Positions 8,496 to 16,777 of a DNA stretch of 64,000 nucleotides are shown piece after piece. Under the pieces are notes generated by a model that saw nothing but the letters and a program-made list of their open reading frames with translations, searched no databases and was not told where the DNA came from. Source of the DNA: Streptomyces rishiriensis (lineage in GTDB: Bacteria; Actinomycetota; Actinomycetes; Streptomycetales; Streptomycetaceae). Within the stretch, counting starts at the first letter, position 1, and every line of letters starts with the position of its first letter. The translations under genes were made by a program, and so were the position numbers. The stretch covers positions 5,642,001 through 5,706,000 of the forward strand of contig NZ_JAUSWV010000002.1 in assembly GCF_030815485.1 (NCBI RefSeq), given 5' to 3'.

Positions 8496-9436
8496 ACACC
8501 CTGGAGCTCCATGAAGGAGAAGGGGTTCTCCGAGCCGTACACCGGGGCGAAGCCGAGCCGCGACAGACGCTGGTCGGCGACGCACTCGAGGTACTGCCGC
8601 ATCGAGTCGGTGTTCATGCCCGGCAGCCCCTCGCCGCACAGGTCGCGCCCGAACTGCAGCTCGGCCTCGACGGCCTCCCGCAGCATGGCGGTCACCTCTT
8701 CCTGGAGCCGGTCGTCGAAGAGGTCCGGCTCCTCCTTGCGGACGGTGTCGACCACCTCGAAGGCGAAGCTCATGTGCATCGTCTCGTCACGGAACACCCA
8801 GTTGGTGCCCGTGGCGAGGCCGTGCAGCAGCCCCCGGCTGCGGAACCAGTACACGTACGCGAAGGCGCCGTAGAAGAACAGGCCCTCGATGCACGCGGCG
8901 AAGCAGATCAGGTTGAGCAGGAAGCGGCGGCGGTCGGCCTTGGTCTCCAGCCGGTCCAGCTTCTCGACCTCGTTGATCCACTTGAAGCAGAACTCGGCCT
9001 TCTCGCGGATGGAGGGAATGTTCTCCACGGCGTCGAAGGCGGCGGCGCGGTCCGCCGGGTCGGGGAGATAGGTGTCCAGAAGCGTCAGATAGAACTGGAC
9101 GTGGACGGCTTCCTCGAAGAGCTGCCGCGACAGGTAGAGGCGCGCTTCGGGGGAGTTGATGTGCTTGTACAGCGTCAGCACGAGGTTGTTCGCCACGATG
9201 GAGTCGCCCGTCGCGAAGAACGCGACCAGCCGGCCGATCATGTGCTGCTCGCCCTCGGACAGCTTCGCCAGGTCGGCGACGTCCGAGTGGAGATCGACCT
9301 CCTCGACGGTCCAGGTGTTCTTGATGGCGTCCCGGTAGCGCTCGTAGAAGTCCGGGTAGCGCATCGGGCGGAGGGTCAGCTCGAAGCCGGGGTCGAGCAG
9401 GTTCTTGGCGGACACGGTCTTGGCTTCGCTGGTCAT
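8408..9436 (-). CDS. nrdB: Class Ia ribonucleotide reductase, beta subunit
   Basis: The R2 subunit (342 residues) houses the di-iron-tyrosyl radical cofactor needed by NrdA to reduce ribonucleotides under aerobic conditions. Carboxylate and histidine ligands of the ferritin-like fold can be seen in the EEAVHVQFY region and the later FRDETMHMSFAFEVV helix. The C-terminal tail ends in VDLDEDF, an acidic end typical of the part that docks on the large subunit. The ATG overlaps the nrdA stop (TAATG), so translation is coupled. It lies second in the minus-strand nrdA-nrdB-nrdS unit and shares that operon's control by cobalamin and NrdR. Confidence 0.95.
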   Translation of the reverse strand: MTSEAKTVSAKNLLDPGFELTLRPMRYPDFYERYRDAIKNTWTVEEVDLHSDVADLAKLSEGEQHMIGRLVAFFATGDSIVANNLVLTLYKHINSPEARLYLSRQLFEEAVHVQFYLTLLDTYLPDPADRAAAFDAVENIPSIREKAEFCFKWINEVEKLDRLETKADRRRFLLNLICFAACIEGLFFYGAFAYVYWFRSRGLLHGLATGTNWVFRDETMHMSFAFEVVDTVRKEEPDLFDDRLQEEVTAMLREAVEAELQFGRDLCGEGLPGMNTDSMRQYLECVADQRLSRLGFAPVYGSENPFSFMELQGVQELTNFFERRPSAYQVAVEGTVDLDEDF

Positions 9437-11805
9437 TACTGGCAGGCCTCGCAGGACTCGGGGTTCTCAAGGGAGCAGGCGACGGCCTCTTCCGAGGTCA
9501 CCTGCTGCACGGGGATGGCGGCGGGGGTCTGCGCCTGGGCGGCGCGCGCGATGCGGGTCGCCGGGCGGGAGCGCAGGTAGTACGTGGTCTTCAGGCCCGA
9601 CTTCCAGGCGTACGCGTACATCGAGGAGAGCTTGCCGATGGTCGGCGTCTCCAGGAACAGGTTCAGGGACTGGGCCTGGTCCAGGTACGGGGTACGGGCG
9701 GCGGCCATGTCGATCAGGCCGCGCTGCGGGATCTCCCACGCCGTGCGGTACAGGGCGCGCACCTCGGCCGGGATCCAGGCGAAGTCCTGCACCGAGCCGT
9801 TGGACTCGCGCAGCGCCTCACGGGTGCGGGCGTCCCACACGCCGAGGTCCTTGAGCTCCTGCACCAGGTAGGAGTTGACCTGGAGGAACTCGCCGGACAG
9901 CGTCTCGCGCTTGAACAGGTTGGACACCTGCGGCTCGATGCACTCGTACACCCCCGCGATGGACGCGATGGTGGCGGTGGGCGCGATGGCGAGCAGCAGG
10001 GAGTTGCGCATGCCGGTCTCGGCGATCCGCTCGCGCAGGGCCGCCCAGCGCTCGGGCCAGGCGAACTCCACGCCGTAGTGGTCCGGGTGCAGCACGCCCC
10101 TGGCCGTACGGGTCTTCTCCCAGGCCGGCAGCGGGCCGTTGCGCTCGGCCAGTTCGGCGGAGGCCTCGTACGCGGCGAGCATCACGCGCTCGGCGATACG
10201 GGTGGACAGCGCCTTGGCCTCGGCGGAGTCGAAGGGCAGCCGCAGCTTGAAGAAGACGTCCTGGAGGCCCATCGCGCCCAGGCCGACCGGACGCCACCGG
10301 GCGTTGGAGCGGCCCGCCTGCTCGGTCGGGTAGAAGTTGATGTCGACGACCCGGTCGAGGAAGGTGACGGCCGTACGGACGGCCTCGTCCAGCCGCTCCC
10401 AGTCGATGGTGCCGGCCGTCGTGTCGACGAAGGCTCCGAGGTTCACCGATCCGAGGTTGCAGACCGCCGTCTCGCCGTCGTCCGTGACCTCCAGGATCTC
10501 CGTGCAGAGGTTGGAGGAGTGCACGACGTGACCCGGCTCGGCCGTCTGGTTGGCGGTGCGGTTGGCCGCGTCCTTGAAGGTCATCCAGCCGTTGCCGGTC
10601 TGCGCGAGGGTACGCATCATGCGGCCGTAGAGGTCACGGGCGGGGATGGTCTTCCTGGCGAGACCGGCCGCCTCCGCCCTGCGGTAGGCCGCGTCGAACT
10701 CCTCGCCCCACAGGTCGACGAGCTCGGGCACGTCGGCGGGGGAGAACAGCGACCAGGGGGCGTCGGCGTTGACCCGGCGCATGAACTCGTCCGGGATCCA
10801 GTGCGCGAGGTTCAGGTTGTGCGTCCGGCGGGCGTCCTCACCGGTGTTGTCCCGCAGCTCCAGGAACTCCTCGATGTCGGAGTGCCAGGTCTCCAGGTAG
10901 ACCGCGGCCGCCCCCTTGCGCCGGCCGCCCTGGTTCACCGCGGCGACCGAGGCGTCGAGCGTCTTCAGGAACGGCACGATGCCGTTGGAGTGCCCGTTGG
11001 TGCCGCGGATCAGCGAACCGCGGCTGCGGATACGGGAGTACGACAGTCCGATGCCGCCCGCGTGCTTCGACAGCCTGGCCACCTGGTGGTAGCGGTCGTA
11101 GATCGAGTCCAGCTCGTCCAGCGGGGAGTCCAGGAGATAGCAGGACGACATCTGGGGATGCCGGGTGCCGGAGTTGAAGAGCGTGGGGGAGGACGGGAGG
11201 TAGTCCAGCCGGCTCATCAGCCCGTAGAGCGCGGCGACCTCGTCCACCGAACGGGACGTGTCGTCCTCGGCGAGACCGGCGGCCACGCGCAGCAGGAAGT
11301 GCTGGGGTGTCTCGACGACCTTGCGGGTGATCGGGTGGCGCAGCAGGTAGCGGCTGTGCAGGGTACGGAGCCCGAAGTAGCCGAAGCGGTCGTCGGCGCC
11401 CTCGTCGATCAGCGCGTCGAGGCGGACCGCGTGGATCCGCACGAACTCGGCGGTGCGGTCGGCGATCAGGCCCTCGCGGTGGCCGACGGCGACCGATCCG
11501 GTGAACGACGTGACGCCCTGGGAGGCGGCCTCCGCGGCGATGCTGATCGTCAGCAGCCGGGCGGCCAGCTTCGAGTAGGCGGGGTCCTCGGAGATGAGGC
11601 CCGCGGCCCCCTCCGTGGCCAGCTCGCGCAGCTCCGCCTCGTCGGCCCGGGCGGACCGGCCGCGCAGGGCGGCGGCCGCGACCCGGCCGGGGTCGGCGTC
11701 GGGCAGGTCGGCGGTCAGCTCGGTCAGGGTCCGCAGCAACGCGGTACCGGGACCGTCGGTCTCCAGCTCGGTGACGGAAACCGGATCGGCTGGCGCGATG
11801 GTCAC
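9436..11805 (-). CDS. nrdA: Class Ia ribonucleotide reductase, alpha subunit
   Basis: This catalytic subunit (789 residues) reduces ribonucleoside diphosphates to deoxyribonucleotides. Active-site elements are visible: the redox Cys in MSSCYLLDSP, the radical-site block NLCTEI and the second redox Cys in AVCNLGSVNLG. A C-terminal C-E-A-C pair passes electrons from thioredoxin or glutaredoxin. The frame stays open further upstream, but that stretch is the riboswitch leader. I chose the GTG at 11805 because GAGGGAG lies 8 bp upstream and the sequence after it (VTIAPADPVSVTE) is the normal beginning. Streptomyces also carry a B12-dependent class II enzyme elsewhere, which explains why cobalamin represses this operon. 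Confidence 0.95.
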   Translation of the reverse strand: MTIAPADPVSVTELETDGPGTALLRTLTELTADLPDADPGRVAAAALRGRSARADEAELRELATEGAAGLISEDPAYSKLAARLLTISIAAEAASQGVTSFTGSVAVGHREGLIADRTAEFVRIHAVRLDALIDEGADDRFGYFGLRTLHSRYLLRHPITRKVVETPQHFLLRVAAGLAEDDTSRSVDEVAALYGLMSRLDYLPSSPTLFNSGTRHPQMSSCYLLDSPLDELDSIYDRYHQVARLSKHAGGIGLSYSRIRSRGSLIRGTNGHSNGIVPFLKTLDASVAAVNQGGRRKGAAAVYLETWHSDIEEFLELRDNTGEDARRTHNLNLAHWIPDEFMRRVNADAPWSLFSPADVPELVDLWGEEFDAAYRRAEAAGLARKTIPARDLYGRMMRTLAQTGNGWMTFKDAANRTANQTAEPGHVVHSSNLCTEILEVTDDGETAVCNLGSVNLGAFVDTTAGTIDWERLDEAVRTAVTFLDRVVDINFYPTEQAGRSNARWRPVGLGAMGLQDVFFKLRLPFDSAEAKALSTRIAERVMLAAYEASAELAERNGPLPAWEKTRTARGVLHPDHYGVEFAWPERWAALRERIAETGMRNSLLLAIAPTATIASIAGVYECIEPQVSNLFKRETLSGEFLQVNSYLVQELKDLGVWDARTREALRESNGSVQDFAWIPAEVRALYRTAWEIPQRGLIDMAAARTPYLDQAQSLNLFLETPTIGKLSSMYAYAWKSGLKTTYYLRSRPATRIARAAQAQTPAAIPVQQVTSEEAVACSLENPESCEACQ

Positions 11806-11944
11806 GTGGGGCACTCCCTCGCTCGGCGACGGGCCTTGCGGAGGGCAGGGGGCAGCTCGCGAGCGCGGGGGCGTCGCGTCCACCGGCCCATTCCACGAGA
11901 CCCGGACGTCAGGGCACCCGGACCGGACGGCCGGGCGCGCTGTC

Positions 11945-12058
11945 GGCAGGACCTCGGACTGAACAGGCGTGCGCATATGGGTATGGATGCACGCGAGTAC
12001 ACCGTTGCGGGACAGTTCCGGATTCGCACCGGATTCCCCTGCGGCGACAGCGAGCATG
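11945..12058 (-). promoter_or_regulatory. Cobalamin (AdoCbl) riboswitch of nrdABS
   Basis: Read on the minus strand, the leader contains the conserved cobalamin core: GGGGAATCCGGTGCGAATCC, then GGAACTGTCCCGCAACGG, and after a variable arm the B12-box-like AGTCCGAGGTCCTGCC. Order and spacing match the class. A riboswitch repressing nrdABS when B12 is available was reported for S. coelicolor. The nrdA start lies about 140 nt further downstream. The boundaries given are approximate. Confidence 0.9.
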
Positions 12059-12105
12059 AGCATACATCTTGTGCTCACTCGTCACGCCACCCCCAGATGT
12101 TGTGT
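12059..12105 (-). promoter_or_regulatory. Pair of NrdR boxes
   Basis: Two degenerate 16-mers lie on the minus strand: ACACAACATCTGGGGG (12105-12090) and GCACAAGATGTATGCT (12074-12059). Both fit the left part of the NrdR consensus acaCwAtATaTwgtgt (shared CACAA.AT.T core). Their starts are 31 bp apart, three helical turns, as is usual for this cooperative dNTP-sensing repressor. They sit just upstream of the riboswitch, in the promoter region. Confidence 0.75.
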
Positions 12106-12185
12106 CGGGGTGGTTTCAGAGCGTCAACTGTCGCGCGGACGGAGCGATGTCGTCCATGCCGGGAAATGTCCACCGGGCACACGAC

Positions 12186-12217
12186 GGCGGGCCGCCGGAT
12201 TCCTCCGACGGCCCGCC
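12186..12217 (-). terminator. Terminator hairpin of the symporter operon
   Basis: GGCGGGCCGCCGG and CCGACGGCCCGCC form a 13-bp stem with one mismatch and a 6-nt loop, 24 bp past the symporter stop. It separates that operon from the nrdABS promoter. Confidence 0.75.
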
Positions 12218-12240
12218 GGACGCGGTGCTCGACGACCTGG

Positions 12241-13866
12241 CTAGTGACCGGCGCCCGCCGTCGCCGGGGGCAGCTCCACCGCCACGCCCGGGTCGCCGGC
12301 GTCCGCCGTGTAGTCCTCCGGCTTCGTCTCGTCGATGCCGTCGGGGGCCTTGGCAGCCTTCAGGACGAAGGTCAGCACCACGGTGACGACGACGTTGATC
12401 AGGAACGCCGTGAGACCGATGTAGCCGATCTCGCCGATGCCCGGGATCTCCTTCGACGAGCCGCCGAAGTGCTTCTGGGTCGGGGACGCGACGCCGTACG
12501 CGGCGACGGTGCCGTAGATCATGCCGACCGCCCAGCCGGCGAGCAGGGCCCAGCGGTGGAACCAGCGGGTGAAGAGGCCGCCGACCAGGGCCGGGAAGGT
12601 CTGGAGGATCCAGATGCCGCCCAGCAGCTGGAAGTTGATGGCGACCGTCTTGTCCATGGTGAGGACGAAGACCAGGGCGCCCACCTTGACCAGGAGCGAG
12701 ACCAGCTTGGAGACCTTCGTCTCCTGCGCGGGCGTCGCGTCCGGCTTGATGAAGTCCTTGTAGATGTTGCGGGTGAAGAGGTTCGCGGCCGCGATCGACA
12801 TGATGGCCGCGGGCACGAGCGCGCCGATGCCGATCGCCGCGAACGCCACACCCGCGAACCAGGACGGGAACATGTCCTCGAACAGCTGCGGGATCGCCAG
12901 CTGACCGTTGGTGACCTTGACCCCGGCCGCGATCGCCATGAAGCCCAGCAGCGCCAGCAGGCCCAGCATCAGGGAGTACAGCGGCAGGATCGTGGTGTTG
13001 CGGCGGATCACCTCACGGCTGCGGGACGACAGCGTCGCCGTGATGGAGTGCGGATACATGAACAGCGCCAGCGCCGAGCCCAGCGCCAGCGTGGCGTACG
13101 TCCACTGACCGGGTTCGGCCGGTGCCAGCGCGCCGCGCGGCTTGCCCGTCGCCGGGTTGGTCTGGCTGAACGCCTCGCCCGCCTTGGCGAAGATGTCGTC
13201 GAAGCCGCCGAGCTTGATCGGGATGTAGATGATCGCCACCGCGATGACGATGTAGATCAGCGTGTCCTTCACGAACGCGATCAGCGCGGGCGCCCGCAGG
13301 CCCGAGGAGTAGGTGTAGGCGGCCAGCACGCCGAACGCGATCAGCAGCGGCAGGTCCTTCACGAACCAGTTGGTGTCCTCGCCGCCGCCGACGCCCATCA
13401 CGTCGAGCACGGCCTGGATGCCGACCAGTTGGAGCGCGATGTACGGCATCGTCGCCAGGATGCCGGTGACGGCGACCGCGAGCGAGAGCCCCTTCGAGCC
13501 GAACCGGCCGCGCACGAAGTCCGAGGTCGTCACATAGCCGTGCTTGTGGGACACCGACCACAGGCGGGGCAGGAAGGTGAAGATCAGCGGGTAGACGAGG
13601 ATCGTGTACGGCACCGCGAAGAAGCCGGCCGCGCCCGCCGCGTAGATCGCCGCGGGCACGGCGACGAAGGTGTACGCGGTGTAGAGGTCGCCGCCGAGCA
13701 GGAACCAGGTGACCCAGGTGCCGAAGGACCGGCCGCCGAGGCCCCATTCGTCGAGGCTGTCGTTCTCGGCCTTGCGCCAGCGCGCGGCCAGGAAGCCCAT
13801 GACCGTGACGGCCAGGAAGAAGAAGATGAAGACGGCGAGCGCGACGCCGTTCACGCCGTCCTTCAT
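12241..13866 (-). CDS. Sodium:solute symporter (SSS family), probable monocarboxylate permease
   Basis: This 541-residue integral membrane protein has about 13 hydrophobic segments and the SSS signature regions (SLDEWGLGGRSFGTWVTWFLLGGDLYTAYTFV). It resembles MctP-type permeases that import monocarboxylates such as lactate, pyruvate or acetate with Na+. The substrate is inferred from overall resemblance, not from a diagnostic residue. The hydrophilic C-terminal tail is short and acidic. The ATG overlaps the stop of the upstream DUF3311 gene (ATGA), which is the usual partner of these permeases. A hairpin terminator follows. Confidence 0.88.
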   Translation of the reverse strand: MKDGVNGVALAVFIFFFLAVTVMGFLAARWRKAENDSLDEWGLGGRSFGTWVTWFLLGGDLYTAYTFVAVPAAIYAAGAAGFFAVPYTILVYPLIFTFLPRLWSVSHKHGYVTTSDFVRGRFGSKGLSLAVAVTGILATMPYIALQLVGIQAVLDVMGVGGGEDTNWFVKDLPLLIAFGVLAAYTYSSGLRAPALIAFVKDTLIYIVIAVAIIYIPIKLGGFDDIFAKAGEAFSQTNPATGKPRGALAPAEPGQWTYATLALGSALALFMYPHSITATLSSRSREVIRRNTTILPLYSLMLGLLALLGFMAIAAGVKVTNGQLAIPQLFEDMFPSWFAGVAFAAIGIGALVPAAIMSIAAANLFTRNIYKDFIKPDATPAQETKVSKLVSLLVKVGALVFVLTMDKTVAINFQLLGGIWILQTFPALVGGLFTRWFHRWALLAGWAVGMIYGTVAAYGVASPTQKHFGGSSKEIPGIGEIGYIGLTAFLINVVVTVVLTFVLKAAKAPDGIDETKPEDYTADAGDPGVAVELPPATAGAGH

Positions 13867-14138
13867 TCCGACGCACCACCCTTCGCGGAAGCGGAGGAGG
13901 GCTTCGCGCGGCCGCGCTGGTCACGCTGCCACAGCTTGTAGGCGGTCACGGTGAGTGCGGCGGAGAGGGGCACCCACAGCATCTGGTACCAGTAGAAGAA
14001 GGGGATCCCGATGAACGCGGGATCCACCTTCGCGTACGAACCCACCCACAGCATCGCCACGAAGGGCGCGATCAGACAGAGGGCGATGGCGACGCGCGCA
14101 GGCGTCACCACCGGTTCCCTCGTTGCTTCGTCGGACAT
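13863..14138 (-). CDS. DUF3311 small membrane protein, symporter partner
   Basis: This 91-residue protein has two hydrophobic segments (VAIALCLIAPFVAMLWVGSY, then FFYWYQMLWVPLSAALTVTAY) and a basic tail. It matches the DUF3311 family, which is regularly encoded just before SSS-type solute symporters and may assist their assembly; the role is not established. The ATG at 14138 has a GGAG site upstream, and longer in-frame translation further upstream looks non-coding. It is translationally coupled to the symporter by a 4-bp overlap. Confidence 0.85.
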   Translation of the reverse strand: MSDEATREPVVTPARVAIALCLIAPFVAMLWVGSYAKVDPAFIGIPFFYWYQMLWVPLSAALTVTAYKLWQRDQRGRAKPSSASAKGGASE

Positions 14139-14239
14139 CGGCGGCTCCGTCCCCTCACTCTGATCGCCTTGATCACAGATGTAATGAGCAGGCAATGTAA
14201 GTGACGGATAAGCCGAGCGGAAGACCCTCCACGAACCCT

Positions 14240-15004
14240 CTACCCGGTGGGCCGCTTCAGCCGTGCCACGAACTTGTACCGGTCGCCCCGGTACACCGAC
14301 CGCACCCACTCCACGGGCCGGCCCTCCTGGTCCAGCGAGTGCCGGGAGAGCATCAGCATCGGCAGGCCGACGTCGGTGCCCAGCAGGCCCGCCTCACGCG
14401 GGGTGGCCAGCGAGGTCTCGATGGTCTCCTCGGCCTCGGCGAGCCGGACATCGTAGACCTCGGCGAGGGCGGTGTACAGCGAGGCGTACTTGACCAGCGA
14501 CCTGCGCAGGGCCGGGAAGCGCTTCGCCGACAGATGGGTCGTCTCGATGGCCATCGGTTCGCCGTTGGCCATGCGCAGGCGCTCGATGCGCAGCACCCGG
14601 ACGCCGGCCGTTATGTCGAGCAGACCGGCGAGGCGGTCGTCGGCGGTGATGTAGCCGATGTCCAGGAGCTGCGAAGTCGGTTCGAGGCCCTGGGCGCGCA
14701 TGTCCTCGGTGTACGAGGTGAGTTGGAGTGCCTGGGACACCTTGGGCTTGGCGACGAAGGTGCCCTTGCCCTGGATGCGCTCGAGGCGGCCCTCGACGAC
14801 GAGTTCCTGGAGTGCCTGGCGGACGGTCGTGCGCGAGGTGTCGAACTCGGCCGCCAGGGTGCGTTCCGGCGGGACCGGGGTGCCCGGAGACTGTGTCTCC
14901 GTGATGTCGAGCAGATGTTTCTTCAGGCGGTAGTACTTGGGCACACGCGCGGTACGGACGGTCGCCCCACCCTCGTTCTCCGCACTGCTGACGTCGGTGC
15001 TCAT
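14240..15004 (-). CDS. dasR: DasR, GntR/HutC-family global regulator
   Basis: This 254-residue repressor links N-acetylglucosamine and chitin uptake to development and antibiotic production. The N-terminal winged HTH (about residues 15-82) includes ERTLAAEFDTSRTTVRQALQ and GRLERIQGKGTFVAKP. The C-terminal UTRA effector domain (about 95-250) binds amino-sugar phosphates, with GlcN-6-P as the known inducer. The sequence is close to identical, as I recall it, to S. coelicolor DasR from MSTDVSSAENEGGATVRTAR onward, which fixes the ATG at 15004. It is divergent from dasA, and DasR operators lie in the gap. Only the length and sensor part need checking for strain differences. Confidence 0.97.
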   Translation of the reverse strand: MSTDVSSAENEGGATVRTARVPKYYRLKKHLLDITETQSPGTPVPPERTLAAEFDTSRTTVRQALQELVVEGRLERIQGKGTFVAKPKVSQALQLTSYTEDMRAQGLEPTSQLLDIGYITADDRLAGLLDITAGVRVLRIERLRMANGEPMAIETTHLSAKRFPALRRSLVKYASLYTALAEVYDVRLAEAEETIETSLATPREAGLLGTDVGLPMLMLSRHSLDQEGRPVEWVRSVYRGDRYKFVARLKRPTG

Positions 15005-15267
15005 GGCCTGCCTTCCCGGCTGCGGGGTGCCGAAATGGCCGACACGCCGTCGGCCGCGGCTCACATCGTGGCACGGACGCGGGGATGCTGCTCCACCGTT
15101 CCGTGATCCCTCTGTATACCGTCGCAACCTTTGCTGGTCTAGTCCACCAGGGCAAATGGTCTACCGGAGCGGTGCCCTCCGGAGCCCGGGTTTTCTAGGG
15201 CTTCTTACTTAAAGGTTCCTGCATATGTAGGTCCCATAACGGCTGTTCGGAGGGGGTTCGGCCACCC
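15005..15267. other. dasR-dasA intergenic region with upstream DasR site
   Basis: This left part of the 373-bp divergent gap holds one dre-like site at 15133-15148 (GCTGGTCTAGTCCACC) and a half-site ATGGTCTACC at 15156-15165. The two TGGTCT elements are 21 bp apart, two helical turns. Placement closer to dasR suggests autoregulation. I see no open frame with coding character here. Confidence 0.65.
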
Positions 15268-15318
15268 TTGACAGGCTTATTGGTCTGAGCCAAGCTCTGC
15301 GCACTGGTCTACACCATT
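15268..15318 (+). promoter_or_regulatory. dasA promoter region with two DasR operators (dre)
   Basis: A consensus -35 box TTGACA lies at 15268-15273. Two 16-bp sites follow: ATTGGTCTGAGCCAAG (15279-15294) and ACTGGTCTACACCATT (15303-15318). Both match the dre palindrome centred on TGGTCTAGACCA, the second better. They cover the spacer, -10 and start region, so bound DasR would block initiation. The -10 itself is not clear. Confidence 0.8.
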
Positions 15319-15377
15319 GGTCCAGATCGAGGTCCCGGCCCGTGGGCGGGGGGTGTGGCATCCCTGAGGAGGATGGC

Positions 15378-16658
15378 GTGAAGCGCAAGCTGATAGCCGC
15401 GATCGGTATCGCGGGCATGATGGTCTCCATCGCGGCGTGCGGGGACGACGGTGGCAGCGGGGACTCGAAGGGCACCGAGGCCAAGGAACTGACGGTCTGG
15501 CTCACCGTCGACGCGCAGAACAACTGGCCCGAGCTGGTGAAGGCCGCCGACGCGGCGGTGCAGAAGGCGCACCCCGGCGTCAAGATCAACCACGAGTACT
15601 ACGGCTGGCCGGACAAGAACGCCAAGCTCGACGCGGTTCTCGCCACCGACAAGGCCCCCGACGTCGTCGAGATGGGCAACACCGAGATGCTCGGTTACAT
15701 GGTCAAGGGAGCCTTCGCGCCTCTCGACACCGCCAAGTTCGACAACTCCTCCGCCTGGCTCGACGGCCTCAAGGCCTCGGTGACCTACGACGGCAAGACC
15801 TACGGCGTGCCGTACTACGCCGGCGGCCGCGTCGGCAACTGGCGCAAGGACGTCTTCGCCTCGGCGGGCGTCAAGGCCACGCCGAAGACGTACGCCGAGC
15901 TGACCGCCGCCCTGGACAAGGTCCAGAAGAAGGAGGGCGACAAGTTCTCCTCCTGGTACCAGCCCACCCGCGACTGGTACGCGGCCATGTCCTTCGTCTA
16001 CGACGCCGGCGGCTCGATCGCCAAGGAGGAGGGCGGCCAGTGGAAGGCCAACCTCTCCTCGCCCGAGTCCGTCAAGGGGCTCAACGAGTTCAAGTCGGTC
16101 GTCGACAAGTACATGCACGGCGACAAGACCAAGGACGAGTCCGACCGTTACATCGTCTACGGCCAGGGCAAGTCGGGCATGATCTTCGGCGCGGCCTGGG
16201 AGGGCGCGACCTCCGCCGACCCGAAGAACGACAAGACCGGCAAGCTCAAGGACAACCTCGAGAACTTCGTGATGCCCGGTCCGTCCGGGAAGAACCTCCC
16301 CGTCTTCCTGGGCGGCTCCGACCTCGCCGTCCCGGTGAAGTCGCACGCACAGGCCCTCGCCGCCGAGTGGATCAACGCGTTCACCGGTCCCGCCGGTCAG
16401 AAGGGCCTGATGGCCAAGGGCAACCTGCCCAACAACAAGACCGACCTCGCGACCCTCAAGAACGATCCGGCCACCGCGGTGCCCGCCACCGCCGCCGAGT
16501 CCAACTGGTTCGTCCCGATGGCGCCCGGCTGGGGCCAGGTCGAGAAGGCCCAGGTGCTCCAGACCATGCTCCAGAGCATCGGCACCGGCAAGAAGACGGT
16601 CGAGGCCGCCGCGAAGGACGCGGACGCCGCGATCGACAAGGTCATCAACAACAAGTGA
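15378..16658 (+). CDS. dasA: DasA, GlcNAc/chitobiose-binding lipoprotein
   Basis: This extracellular solute-binding protein (family 1 SBP, 426 residues) feeds the DasABC importer with chitobiose and related N-acetylglucosamine sugars. The signal peptide KRKLIAAIGIAGMMVSIAAC ends in the lipobox SIAAC, with lipidated Cys21. Translation from the GTG at 15378 is supported by GAGGAGG 5 bp upstream. Lys-rich, low-Arg codon content in the mature part is normal for a secreted binding protein. It is the first gene of dasABC and is preceded by two dre operators. A hairpin in the dasA-dasB gap would allow more binding protein than permease to be made. Confidence 0.95.
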   Translation: MKRKLIAAIGIAGMMVSIAACGDDGGSGDSKGTEAKELTVWLTVDAQNNWPELVKAADAAVQKAHPGVKINHEYYGWPDKNAKLDAVLATDKAPDVVEMGNTEMLGYMVKGAFAPLDTAKFDNSSAWLDGLKASVTYDGKTYGVPYYAGGRVGNWRKDVFASAGVKATPKTYAELTAALDKVQKKEGDKFSSWYQPTRDWYAAMSFVYDAGGSIAKEEGGQWKANLSSPESVKGLNEFKSVVDKYMHGDKTKDESDRYIVYGQGKSGMIFGAAWEGATSADPKNDKTGKLKDNLENFVMPGPSGKNLPVFLGGSDLAVPVKSHAQALAAEWINAFTGPAGQKGLMAKGNLPNNKTDLATLKNDPATAVPATAAESNWFVPMAPGWGQVEKAQVLQTMLQSIGTGKKTVEAAAKDADAAIDKVINNK

Positions 16659-16664
16659 CCTGAG

Positions 16665-16713
16665 GGCAGGGCCCCGACGACCCCGGAGGGCTTCATCGGG
16701 GCGGGGCCCTGCC
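16665..16713 (+). terminator. Intra-operon hairpin after dasA (attenuator)
   Basis: GGCAGGGCCCCG and CGGGGCCCTGCC are perfect 12-bp arms with a 25-nt loop, directly after dasA and 65 bp before dasB. There is no T run. Such hairpins commonly stabilise or partially terminate the binding-protein mRNA. Confidence 0.6.
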
Positions 16714-16777
16714 TCCCGTACGACCCGTACGGGGCTTCGCCTTCGTACGACCCGAGGGACCGCTGAGGAGCGCGCGG

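Noticed and set aside
10078..13941. Very long open frame on the plus strand (1287 codons) across nrdA and the symporter
   Set aside because: It is antisense to two well-recognised genes and its translation is Arg/Gly/Asp-rich with no domain; it also crosses the riboswitch.
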